From: an uncultured Aquimarina sp.
GTDB lineage: Bacteria; Bacteroidota; Bacteroidia; Flavobacteriales; Flavobacteriaceae
NCBI GenBank assembly: GCA_947498765.1
Contig: CANMLG010000016.1
Location: 186,001-250,000 of the forward strand
Direction: 5' to 3'
Length of the DNA stretch: 64,000 nt
Notes under the pieces: generated by a model
Told to the model about the DNA's origin: nothing
What the model saw: the letters and a program-made list of their open reading frames with translations, nothing else
The model's database searches: none
Made by a program: the position numbers and the translations under genes
Shown: in pieces, positions 1 to 8,832 of the stretch
Layout: each line of letters starts with the position of its first letter
Position numbering within the stretch: the first letter of the stretch is position 1

Positions 1-345
1 TTTAAATTCTTTTTACATTTATCTAAGGAGGAACAAAAAAATAGATTGCTTAGAAGATTAGAAAAGAAAGATAAAAATTGGAAGTTTTCACCAGCAGATT
101 TAAAAGAGCGTAAATTATGGGATTTATATCAAGATAGTTACCAAGATGCTATTCAAAACACATCAACTTCATACGCTCCTTGGTATATAATACCTGCAGA
201 TAATAAACCTGTAGCCCGATACTTGGTTGCAAAAACCTTGTATGATAGCTTGAGTAAATTTAACGATATTCAAGAGCCTGAATTGCAAGAATCTACTGTT
301 GCAGAGTTGAGAAGTTACCTACAACAGTTAAAAAGCGAAAAATAA
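1..345 (+). CDS. Polyphosphate kinase 2 family protein, C-terminal part
   Basis: The reading frame is open from the first base, so this is the 3' end of a longer gene that begins outside the window. About 114 residues are visible. PPK2 enzymes transfer phosphate between polyphosphate and nucleotides in the cytoplasm. The visible part matches the C-terminal lid and tail of the family: a KFFLHLSKEEQ start, then WKFSPADLKER, then a SYAPWYIIPADNK stretch followed by a final helix. The P-loop and Walker B parts lie upstream and cannot be checked, so the ADP, AMP or GDP preference is unknown. The TTG at base 46 could be mistaken for a start, but the residues before it are already PPK2-like. Confidence 0.88.
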   Translation, partial: FKFFLHLSKEEQKNRLLRRLEKKDKNWKFSPADLKERKLWDLYQDSYQDAIQNTSTSYAPWYIIPADNKPVARYLVAKTLYDSLSKFNDIQEPELQESTVAELRSYLQQLKSEK

Positions 346-545
346 TCTTTTAACATTTTAGTAGTTTAAATTAATTAAGCTTGTGTTTTTGATATTTTTA
401 TTAGTGTATAATTGTTAAATCTGCATTTTGAAATCGATGAAATACAGAATTTAATAATTCATTTTTAATTAAAATTATAAAATAGAATGCATCCTGTTTA
501 GTGATTTCGATGAATTTTGCATTTTTTACTCCTTTCTCATAAGTG

Positions 546-561
546 ACGAAAACATTTTCGT
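546..561. promoter_or_regulatory. Short palindrome ACGAAAA-CA-TTTTCGT
   Basis: Seven-base arms (ACGAAAA and TTTTCGT) flank a CA spacer about 180 bases before the cellulase start. A dimeric repressor or activator could bind it, but in AT-rich DNA such a palindrome can arise by chance. Confidence 0.3.
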
Positions 562-588
562 AACATATATTTTCCTGTAAGTAAATAT

Positions 589-641
589 TTTATGTAAGAA
601 TATTATTATAGTTATAAATTGTAAGGTTATTCTTACATAAA
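589..641. promoter_or_regulatory. Exact 14-base inverted repeat in the cellulase promoter region
   Basis: The left arm TTTATGTAAGAATA (589-602) is the exact reverse complement of the right arm TATTCTTACATAAA (628-641), with 25 bases between them. The arm centres are 39 bases apart. It ends about 100 bases before the cellulase ATG. It may be a pair of operator half-sites read in opposite orientation, or a weak stem-loop. There is no T tract after it, so it is unlikely to be a terminator. Confidence 0.5.
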
Positions 642-741
642 GATATGTGTATACGATAAAAATGAATATACTTTTAAGTTAAATGAAATGGATCATTTTA
701 GTGTTCCTTTCAGAAAATAACTATAACTTAAAATTAAACTT

Positions 742-3700
742 ATGATTTTCAAGAAATTAAGTTTGTATGCTTTAGCTTTTTTGGGTTCGGCAAGTTTTGC
801 TCAATCCAATTTTAATTACGCTGAGGCATTGCAAAAATCACTTTTCTTCTATGAAGTGCAGCAATCAGGGGAGCTGCCTTCTTGGAATCGTGTTACATGG
901 CGTGGAGATTCTGCGCTGGATGATGGTTCTGATGTTGGGGTGGATTTAACAGGAGGCTGGTATGATGCTGGTGACCATGTTAAATTCAATTTCCCAATGG
1001 CATTTAGTGTAACTGCACTTTCATGGGGTGCAATTGAATATGAGCAAGCCTATAAAGATGCTGGACAATTAGATATTATAAAAAGAAATATCAAATTTGC
1101 TACAGATTATTTATTAAAATGTCACACTGGTCCAACTGAGTTGTATGGGCAAGTTGGTAATGGTGGTTTAGATCATGCATATTGGGGTTCATCGGAAGTA
1201 ATGATAATGGATCGTCCAGCATATAAAATTACCGCATCAGCGCCTGGATCTGATTTAGCCGCAGAAACTGCAGCAGCTATGGCAGCCGCAAGTATTTTAT
1301 TTAAAGATTCGGATCCTGCTTACAGCGCTACCTTATTAGATCATGCAAAGCAATTATATAAGTTTGCTGATGATTATAGAGGTGTTTATTCTGAAGCAAT
1401 TACTGATGCAGCAGGTTTTTATAGATCTTTTAGTGGTTTCCAAGATGAAATAGTTTGGGGGGCAGCATGGTTATATAGAGCTACAAATGACGCTACTTAT
1501 TTAGCTAAAGCTGAATCTGAATATGATAACTTAGGTAATGAAGGTCAAAGCAACGATAAAGCTTATAAATGGGGACTGGCATGGGATGATAAATCTTATG
1601 GTTCTTATGTATTAATGTCTCAGTTAACCGGAGATGATAAATATAAAGCAGATGCAGAAAGACATTTAGACTATTGGACGGATGGAGTAAATGGAGACAG
1701 AGTTCCATATAGCCCAGGAGGACAAGCACATTTAACTCAATGGGGTTCATTGAGGCACTCTTCTAACACATCTTTATTAGCGTTTATTTATAGTGATAAG
1801 GTGGCTATATCTGCAGCCAAGAAATCAAAATATCATGATTTTGCAGTAAGACAGATAAATTATGCATTGGGAGACAATCCAATAAATAGAAGTTTCATGG
1901 TTGGATTTGGAAACAACCCAGCTAATAATACACATCATAGGGCGGCACATGGAGCTTGGGCTAATTCATTGCAAAATAGACCTGACAAACCTAGTCATAC
2001 GCTTTATGGAGCATTGGCAGGTGGGCCAAGTTCTCCAGATGACCAATTTGTGGATGATCGTGGTGATTTTATAGCAAATGAAGTTGCTTGTGATTATAAC
2101 GCTTGCTTTACAGGTGCTTTGGCACGAATGTATAGTGAATTCGGTGGTAGTACATTAGCTAATTTTCCAACAGAAGAAGTTCCAAGTAGAGCTGAAGTTA
2201 GGAGTTATTCTAAATTTAATAGTGATAACGCCTTTGGAAGTACGGTTAAAATATTGCTTCAGAACAGATCTGCATGGCCAGCTAGAGTAATGGATAAATT
2301 AAGCTACAGATATTATTTTGATATTGCAGAAGGCGTAGCAGCAGGAAAAACAATTGCTGATTATGATATACAATTAAACGGAGTAGGAGGTTCTGCAACA
2401 ATGTCAATTGAAAGTGCGGGAGGAACTCTTTATTATGCTGAAATTAGTAATATTCCTTCAATTTCTCCAATTGGAGATCCTGCATTTAGAAATGAAACAC
2501 AGATTAATTTCAGAGTATCAAATGGAGTGCCTTATGATACATCAAATGATCCTTCTGCAGCTGGTTTAAGTGGAGGAAGTGAAGTGGAAAGTGTGAATAT
2601 ACCTGTTTATGATAATGGAGTGTTAGTTTTTGGACAAGAGCCAGATGGTTCATCGGGGCCTATTACTCCGGTAAATACAGCTCCAATTGCTAGTATTTCT
2701 GCTGATAAATTCTCAGGGCAAACTCCATTAACGGTTACTTTTGATGGTAGTGGATCTTCTGATGCACAGAATGATGCATTGACTTATTTATGGGATTTTG
2801 GAAATGGAGAAACTTCAACGGATGAGAACCCTTCAACAATTTATACTACACCAGGTGCTTATCTAGTTAGTTTAGTAGTAAATGATGGTTTATTGAATTC
2901 AGCCGAAGAATCTATAACGATTACTGTAACTGAACCAATACTTAATCCAATACCTGTTGCAGGAGGAACTTTGAGTGGCGGTCCATTTAGTTTCACAGTT
3001 GGTGATGGAGTAGCAGATAATGTATCTGGCGTTACAGTTTCTGGTAACAGTGGAGCAACAAGTCAGTGGATAGTAACTGATGATGCAGGTATGATTTTAG
3101 GATTGCCTCCAGCACCTGAAGCAGTAGATTTTGATGGAGCAGGAGCAGGAACTTGCTTTATTTATAACGTAAGTTATAATGGAACAATAACAGGATTAAC
3201 ACCTAATTCAAATATTGCTAGTTTATCAGGGGATTTTGAATTATCATCAAATAGAATTGAAGTTATTCGTAATGCAACAGTAATTGTAGATCCAATTACA
3301 CCTATTGCAGTTGCAGGAGGAACTTTAAGTGGTGGTCCATTTACATTTACAGTAGGTGATGGAATAGCAGATAACGTGGCTGGAGTATCAGTTTCAGGGA
3401 ATAGCGGAACAACAAGTCAGTGGATAGTAACTGATGATGCTGGTATGATTTTAGGATTACCACCAGCACCCGAAGCAGTAAATTTTGATGGAGCAGGAGC
3501 AGGAACATGTTTTATTTACAGTGTAAGTTATAATGGAACATTAAATGGTTTAGCGGCTGACGCAAATATTTCTGGTTTGTCAGGTGATTTTGAATTGTCA
3601 TCAAACCGAGTTGAGGTTATTCGTAATGCAGTGATTGTAACTCCTAATCCAACAGGAGACTGTACTTTTGGAGCACCAATAGCTTCACCATTAGAAACTA

Positions 3701-6700
3701 CTTATGGTTATTATACAAATATGTATGCATTTGGAAGTAATGCACCAACAATGAATAATTTATCTGGTTTTTCATTTAACTGGGATTTAGCAAACAATGG
3801 TTTGTGGAGTATTGCTATTCAAACAACAGATGGAAATCCAGCATATTATGTAGATTTAAGAGATAAAACAACTCATAATTTAGGATCAAGTCAGCCCAGT
3901 ATTACATTTACAGGCACAGGTGTGCCAAATTTAGACGGTACATATTATACAGCTAAAGATGGAGATAATCTTGTTTTAGTATCTACAACAACAAATTATA
4001 GTCTTTATTTTTCAAATTCATCTACGGCACCTGATTGTGGAGAAACAGAAACTCCAATAACAGTTGATGGTGGTACTTTAGTAGGAGGACCATTCTCATT
4101 TACAGTAGGAGATGGTATTGCTGATAATGTATCAGGAGTAAGTGTTTCAGGAAATACAGGTTCTAATTTTGGATGGATAGTTACTGACGAAGATTTAAAT
4201 ATTTTAGGTTTACCTCCAACACCAGACGCTGTTAATTTTGACGAAGCAGGAGTAGGAGTTTGTTTGATATGGCATATTGCTTATGAAGATGGGCTTACTG
4301 GACTTACAGCAGGTGAAAACGCTGGGAATTTAGTAGGTAATTTTGATTTATCTAATAGTATCCGTGTAGATAGAACAGCTGGATTACCTTCAACAACTGT
4401 AGATGGAGGTACTTTAGTAGGAGGTCCATTTACATTTATAGTAGGTGATGGAGTAGCAGATAACGTATCTGGAGTAAGTGTTTCAGGAAATACAGGTGCT
4501 AATTTTGGATGGATAGTTACTGATGAAGATTTAAATATTTTAGGTTTACCACCAACACCAGAAGCAGTAGATTTTGATACAGCAGGCGAAGGCGTTTGTT
4601 TAATTTGGCATATTGCATACGAAGACGGACTGACAGGTCTTGCACAAGGTGGGAATGCAGGTAATTTGTCCGGAACATTTGATTTGTCAAATAGTGTTCG
4701 AGTTGAACGAAATGCTGAAATTCCAGTTCCTATTACTTTAATTGATGGGGCTACCGTGGCAACTTCAACGGGAGCCGTTGCTGTTGAAACTATTACTGGT
4801 GACGGTGTGGCTGACTTAGTTACATTTACAAATACAACAGCTGGTACTGCGGATTATGCGTACCTAATTACTGACGCTACTGGAAATATCCTAGTAGTTG
4901 AAACAGATTCACATGATTTTGAAGGAGCGTCTGTTGGTGTCTGTTTAGTGTACGGAATATCTTATACAGGGACTTTATCAGTAACAGGAAAAGCAATAAC
5001 TGATACTGACTTATCAACAGAATTATTTGCAGTATCTTCAAATTCAATTTCAGTGGATCGTAAAGATATTCCTGTTGTTGTTGATCCAGTTGACCCAGGT
5101 ACAGGAGGTTCAACTACCAATAAATACATAGAGCGTTTCACTGAAATGAGAAATGAGATCTATGATCCTGCAAATGGCTATTTTAGTGCGGATGGTTCTC
5201 CACATCACTCTGTGGAAACACTTATTGTTGAAGCTCCAGATCATGGGCATGAATCAACATCTGAATTGTACTCTTATTGGTTAATGATGGAGGCTATGCA
5301 AGGTCGTATTACTCAAGACTGGCAGCCATTAGCTAAAGTATGGAGTGAAATGGAAAGAATGATTATTCCAACTAAAGCTGATCAGCCTACAAACGCGGCT
5401 TATAATTCGTCAAGTCCAGCAGCATACGCAGCGGAATTTCCATTACCATCAGGATACCCAGCACCATTAGATTTTAATGCAGCAGTTGGTCAAGATCCTG
5501 TTTCAGATGAATTAACAGCAGCCTATGGACCAGAAGTGTATCAAATGCACTGGTTATTAGATAATGATAACTTTTATGGATATGGAAATAGAGGAGATGG
5601 AACAAGTACTCCTTCTTACATCAATACTTTCCAAAGAGGAGAACAAGAATCAGTTTATGAAACTATTCCTCATCCATCATGGGAATCATTTGAGTTTGGA
5701 AATTCAGAAAATGGATTCTTACCATTATTTATTTTAGATGCTAATTATGCTAAGCAATGGAGATATACAAGTGCTCCAGATGCAGATGCACGTGCAGTAC
5801 AAGCAATGTACTGGGCTATCCAATATGCAAAAGAGCAAGGAGGTGCAATTGATCAAACACTTTTAGATAATACTAAAAAAATGGGGGATTACTTGCGTTT
5901 AGCTATGTTTGATAAGTATTTCAAACAAATTGGTTCTCAAGATGAGCAAGGTAGTGCAGGTTCTGGATATGATAGTGCACATTACTTAATGTCATGGTAT
6001 ATGTCATGGGGAGGATCAGCTGATCCAGCTTCGGCATGGGCATTCCGTATTAGCTCAAGTCACTGTCATTTTGGATATCAAAACCCAATTGCAGCTTATG
6101 CATTAACTACTTTGGATGAGTTAGATCTTCAAACACCAAATGGGGAAAGAGACTGGACAACAAGTTTAGGTCGTCAAATGGAGTTTTACAGATATTTACA
6201 ATCAGCTGATGGTGCCATTGCAGGTGGTGCTACAAACAGTTGGAATGGTGATTATAGTACTTATCCAGCAGGTAAATCTACTTTCTATGATATGGCTTAT
6301 GATGATAATCCAGTATATCATGATCCAGGAAGTGGAACTTGGTTTGGATGGCAAGCTTGGTCAGTGGAGCGTGTAGCAGAATACTATTACATTACCAATG
6401 ACCCGTTAGCTAAAGAAATTATGGACAAGTGGGTTGCATGGGTAAAGCCTAATGTGAACTTAATAGGAAGTGATGATTTCGAAATTCCAGCAACTTTAGA
6501 GTGGACTGGAGAACCAGATACGTGGAATGCATCTAGTCCTGGCGCAAATGCTAATTTACGTGTAGCTGTAACTAACTTTAATAGAGATTTAGGTATTGCA
6601 TCTTCATTAGCTAAAACGCTAACGTATTATGCTGCTGCAACACAAAAACATGATACGCTAGATGAAGAAGCTAAAAACTTAGCAAAAGAAATCTTAGATA

Positions 6701-7284
6701 GAATGTGGGTTACTTACCGTGATGAAAAAGGGGTTTCTTCTCCAGAATCACGTGGTGATTATGCGCGTATGTTTGAAGAGGTTGTTCATGTACCAGCTGG
6801 TTACACAGGAACAATGGCTAATGGTGATGAAATTAAAACAGGAGTTACTTTCTTAGATATTCGTTCTGGTTTACAGGATGATCCAGAATTTCCTGCTTTA
6901 AAAGCAGCTTATGATGCAGGTGAAGACTATACAACTAGGTATCACAGAACTTGGGCTCAAATGGAAACTGCTTTAGCTAATGCAGAATATGGATTCTTCT
7001 TCGGTGAAGACGATGCTTCTACAGGTGCTAAGTCATTAGATGTTGAGTTAACTGTATATCCTAATCCAGCTACAGAAGCTGTTACAGTAACTTACCCAAC
7101 AGAGGATGATATTGCTTTACAAGTGACTTTAGTAGATTTTGTTGGAAGAGTTATAACAAGTCAAGAGTTAGTTGATGATAAGTCAATAACAATTGATGTT
7201 AGTAACTTGGCTACTGGAATGTATATAGTTCGTTTAGAAACTAAAGGAAATGTAATACGTACAGAAAAGCTTATTATAGAATAA
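742..7284 (+). CDS. T9SS-secreted multidomain cellulase: GH9-CBM3-PKD-repeats-GH48
   Basis: This 2180-residue protein is predicted to hydrolyse cellulose outside the cell with an endo/processive GH9 and a cellobiose-releasing GH48 in one chain. Order: signal peptide 1-20 (cut after ASFA), GH9 about 23-470, CBM3c-like module about 482-635, PKD about 644-732, flavobacterial beta repeats at about 739-846, 857-964, 1107-1213, 1220-1327 and 1333-1443, an unassigned Cys-bounded module about 973-1100, GH48 about 1458-2089, T9SS type A tail about 2099-2180. GH9 catalytic residues are visible as D75 and D78 in WYDAGDH and E447 in ANEVACDYNA. The GH48 acid is E1508 in HGHESTSE, matching E55 of Cel48F. 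The layout resembles Caldicellulosiruptor CelA, whose central CBM3b modules are replaced here. GH48 is uncommon in Bacteroidota, so domain transfer is likely. The gene stands alone, with no SusCD beside it. Confidence 0.95.
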   Translation: MIFKKLSLYALAFLGSASFAQSNFNYAEALQKSLFFYEVQQSGELPSWNRVTWRGDSALDDGSDVGVDLTGGWYDAGDHVKFNFPMAFSVTALSWGAIEYEQAYKDAGQLDIIKRNIKFATDYLLKCHTGPTELYGQVGNGGLDHAYWGSSEVMIMDRPAYKITASAPGSDLAAETAAAMAAASILFKDSDPAYSATLLDHAKQLYKFADDYRGVYSEAITDAAGFYRSFSGFQDEIVWGAAWLYRATNDATYLAKAESEYDNLGNEGQSNDKAYKWGLAWDDKSYGSYVLMSQLTGDDKYKADAERHLDYWTDGVNGDRVPYSPGGQAHLTQWGSLRHSSNTSLLAFIYSDKVAISAAKKSKYHDFAVRQINYALGDNPINRSFMVGFGNNPANNTHHRAAHGAWANSLQNRPDKPSHTLYGALAGGPSSPDDQFVDDRGDFIANEVACDYNACFTGALARMYSEFGGSTLANFPTEEVPSRAEVRSYSKFNSDNAFGSTVKILLQNRSAWPARVMDKLSYRYYFDIAEGVAAGKTIADYDIQLNGVGGSATMSIESAGGTLYYAEISNIPSISPIGDPAFRNETQINFRVSNGVPYDTSNDPSAAGLSGGSEVESVNIPVYDNGVLVFGQEPDGSSGPITPVNTAPIASISADKFSGQTPLTVTFDGSGSSDAQNDALTYLWDFGNGETSTDENPSTIYTTPGAYLVSLVVNDGLLNSAEESITITVTEPILNPIPVAGGTLSGGPFSFTVGDGVADNVSGVTVSGNSGATSQWIVTDDAGMILGLPPAPEAVDFDGAGAGTCFIYNVSYNGTITGLTPNSNIASLSGDFELSSNRIEVIRNATVIVDPITPIAVAGGTLSGGPFTFTVGDGIADNVAGVSVSGNSGTTSQWIVTDDAGMILGLPPAPEAVNFDGAGAGTCFIYSVSYNGTLNGLAADANISGLSGDFELSSNRVEVIRNAVIVTPNPTGDCTFGAPIASPLETTYGYYTNMYAFGSNAPTMNNLSGFSFNWDLANNGLWSIAIQTTDGNPAYYVDLRDKTTHNLGSSQPSITFTGTGVPNLDGTYYTAKDGDNLVLVSTTTNYSLYFSNSSTAPDCGETETPITVDGGTLVGGPFSFTVGDGIADNVSGVSVSGNTGSNFGWIVTDEDLNILGLPPTPDAVNFDEAGVGVCLIWHIAYEDGLTGLTAGENAGNLVGNFDLSNSIRVDRTAGLPSTTVDGGTLVGGPFTFIVGDGVADNVSGVSVSGNTGANFGWIVTDEDLNILGLPPTPEAVDFDTAGEGVCLIWHIAYEDGLTGLAQGGNAGNLSGTFDLSNSVRVERNAEIPVPITLIDGATVATSTGAVAVETITGDGVADLVTFTNTTAGTADYAYLITDATGNILVVETDSHDFEGASVGVCLVYGISYTGTLSVTGKAITDTDLSTELFAVSSNSISVDRKDIPVVVDPVDPGTGGSTTNKYIERFTEMRNEIYDPANGYFSADGSPHHSVETLIVEAPDHGHESTSELYSYWLMMEAMQGRITQDWQPLAKVWSEMERMIIPTKADQPTNAAYNSSSPAAYAAEFPLPSGYPAPLDFNAAVGQDPVSDELTAAYGPEVYQMHWLLDNDNFYGYGNRGDGTSTPSYINTFQRGEQESVYETIPHPSWESFEFGNSENGFLPLFILDANYAKQWRYTSAPDADARAVQAMYWAIQYAKEQGGAIDQTLLDNTKKMGDYLRLAMFDKYFKQIGSQDEQGSAGSGYDSAHYLMSWYMSWGGSADPASAWAFRISSSHCHFGYQNPIAAYALTTLDELDLQTPNGERDWTTSLGRQMEFYRYLQSADGAIAGGATNSWNGDYSTYPAGKSTFYDMAYDDNPVYHDPGSGTWFGWQAWSVERVAEYYYITNDPLAKEIMDKWVAWVKPNVNLIGSDDFEIPATLEWTGEPDTWNASSPGANANLRVAVTNFNRDLGIASSLAKTLTYYAAATQKHDTLDEEAKNLAKEILDRMWVTYRDEKGVSSPESRGDYARMFEEVVHVPAGYTGTMANGDEIKTGVTFLDIRSGLQDDPEFPALKAAYDAGEDYTTRYHRTWAQMETALANAEYGFFFGEDDASTGAKSLDVELTVYPNPATEAVTVTYPTEDDIALQVTLVDFVGRVITSQELVDDKSITIDVSNLATGMYIVRLETKGNVIRTEKLIIE
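2956..5073 (+). repeat. Imperfect beta-domain repeats between GH9 and GH48
   Basis: Five copies of a roughly 107-residue module lie here. Copies 1 and 2 (from about 2956 and 3310) share GGTLSGGPF, VSGNSG and ILGLPPAPEAV. Copies 3 and 4 (from about 4063 and 4399) share GGTLVGGPF, FGWIVTDEDLNILGLPP and the ending SNS-RV-R. Copy 5 (from about 4738) is diverged. A different Cys-bounded module at about 3658-4041 separates copies 2 and 3. The family recurs in flavobacterial surface proteins. A spacer, adhesion or glycan-binding role is inference. Confidence 0.8.
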
Positions 7285-7306
7285 ATTAAGAGTAGTTTAT
7301 TTGTCT

Positions 7307-7344
7307 AAGGAGGTTGACTTTTTAAAAGTCAACCTCCTTTTTTA
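7307..7344 (+). terminator. Rho-independent terminator after the cellulase
   Basis: A perfect 16-base stem (7307-7322 pairing with 7324-7339; the innermost pairs must open to form the loop) is followed directly by a T tract. It ends the cellulase transcript and separates it from the MATE gene. Confidence 0.85.
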
Positions 7345-7412
7345 TTTTTGCTAGTAAACTAATGATTTTACTAAATATTACAGGAATAATAATACCTTAG
7401 CATACAAAAAAA

Positions 7413-8768
7413 GTGTTTTCTAAATACATTAAGGAATTTCCAATAAATTTACGTTTAGCTTATCCGATAATGATAGGTCAATTAGGAAACGTTATGGTCG
7501 GCTTTATTGATAATGTAATGGTTGGAGAGTTAGGAGCTTCAGCTTTAGCGGCAGTATCTTTAGGTAATGGTTTGTTTTTTTTGGCTTTATCGTTAGCTAT
7601 TGGGTTTTCTTTAAGTATAACACCATTGGTGGCAGAAGCAGATGGAAAACATGATCATCAACTAATTAGCTCACTTTTTAAAAATGGTATTGTATTATGT
7701 GCATTTATAGGTTTTAGTTTGTATGTGGTTATTAAATTATTACAACCTTTTTTAAAATTGTTAGACCAGCCTGAAGAAGTAGTTATATTAGCTAATCCGT
7801 ATATTGATATTTTGGCTTTTTCCATCATTCCTTTAGCTATATTTCAAGCCACAAAACAATTTTCTGATGGTTTATCGGTAACTAGCTATGCTATGATAGC
7901 AGCAATAATAGGTAATGTGCTCAATGTTTTTTTTAATTATGTACTTATTTACGGAAAATGGGGGTTTCCAAAGCTTTTATTAGAAGGTGCGGCAATTGGA
8001 ACTTTGATAGCAAGATGTTCAATGGTATTATTTATGGCTTTGTTATTTTACAAAAGACAACGTTTTAAAGTATACATTACGAATGTTTTTACGAATATTT
8101 TACAATTTATAACAATTAAAAAATTGTTAAAATTAGGTTTTCCTGCTGCTCTACAAATGCTTTTTGAGTTTGGGATTTTTATATCCTCAATATTTTTATC
8201 AGGTTTATTGAGTACTGAAGCACAAGCAGCTAATCAAATAGCACTAAATATTGCCTCAATAACATTTATGGTAGCTGTTGGTTTAGGAGTAACAGCTACA
8301 ATACGAACAGGAAATCAATTAGGGAAAAAAGATTTTAAAGCATTAGTACGAATTATACGCTCCATTTTATTGTTGGTTTTTTTAATTGAATTGATTTTTG
8401 CAATTATTTTAGTAATACTAAAAGATTATTTACCAACTTTTTATATTGCAGATTTAAATGTGATTAGTATAGCTTCACAATTATTACTTGTTGTGGCTTG
8501 TTTTCAAATTAGCGATGGTTTTCAGGTAGTGTTATTAGGTACACTTAGAGGTGTGCAAGACGTGAATATTCCAACATTATTTTTGTTTATAGCTTATTGG
8601 TGTATCGGTTTTCCAATTTCTTTTTATTTAGGAAAACCTATCCGATTGGGGGCTGTGGGTGTTTGGATTGGTTTGTTTGTTGGGCTTAGCGTTTCAAGCG
8701 GTTTGTTGTATTTAAGATATATATATCTTACTAAAAAGCTTTTGATAGATAATTGTAAAGCAGAATAA
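7413..8768 (+). CDS. MATE family multidrug/metabolite exporter
   Basis: This is a 451-residue inner-membrane protein of about twelve hydrophobic segments, the usual MATE length and topology. Such proteins export drugs or metabolites in exchange for sodium ions or protons. The N-terminal stretch PIMIGQLGNVMVGFIDNVMVG is a typical NorM-type first helix pair, and a second MatE half begins near residue 235 with LGFPAALQML. The start is GTG, because the next in-frame ATG lies inside the first membrane helix. Substrate is unknown. It stands between the cellulase terminator and a convergent lipoprotein gene, with no functional link visible. Confidence 0.9.
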   Translation: MFSKYIKEFPINLRLAYPIMIGQLGNVMVGFIDNVMVGELGASALAAVSLGNGLFFLALSLAIGFSLSITPLVAEADGKHDHQLISSLFKNGIVLCAFIGFSLYVVIKLLQPFLKLLDQPEEVVILANPYIDILAFSIIPLAIFQATKQFSDGLSVTSYAMIAAIIGNVLNVFFNYVLIYGKWGFPKLLLEGAAIGTLIARCSMVLFMALLFYKRQRFKVYITNVFTNILQFITIKKLLKLGFPAALQMLFEFGIFISSIFLSGLLSTEAQAANQIALNIASITFMVAVGLGVTATIRTGNQLGKKDFKALVRIIRSILLLVFLIELIFAIILVILKDYLPTFYIADLNVISIASQLLLVVACFQISDGFQVVLLGTLRGVQDVNIPTLFLFIAYWCIGFPISFYLGKPIRLGAVGVWIGLFVGLSVSSGLLYLRYIYLTKKLLIDNCKAE

Positions 8769-8832
8769 GAATCCAATTCCTTATAATAATTTAGTTGTCT
8801 TAATACCTTAGCTAATTGGAAAGTTACATTTT

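Larger units (their letters stand above)
346..741. other. Intergenic region upstream of the GH9/GH48 cellulase
   Basis: There is no supportable gene in these 396 bases. The region is very AT-rich. It contains a 16-base near-palindrome at 546-561 and an exact 14-base inverted repeat with arms at 589-602 and 628-641. Both lie on the side nearer the cellulase gene and are candidate regulatory sites. I saw no clear terminator for the PPK2 gene. Confidence 0.6.

Noticed and set aside
1505..5113. Minus-strand open frames inside the cellulase gene
   Set aside because: They are antisense shadows of a strongly coding frame, with low-complexity Leu/Tyr/His-rich translations and no motif.
742..7284. 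GH9/GH48 fusion as an assembly artefact
   Set aside because: The frame is continuous over 6.5 kb, the linkers are repeats of the same flavobacterial style on both sides, and one signal peptide and one T9SS tail bracket the whole.
8769..8832. Terminator between MATE and the convergent lipoprotein
   Set aside because: Only a seven-base TCCAATT/AATTGGA match with a loop of over 30 bases is present and no T tract follows.
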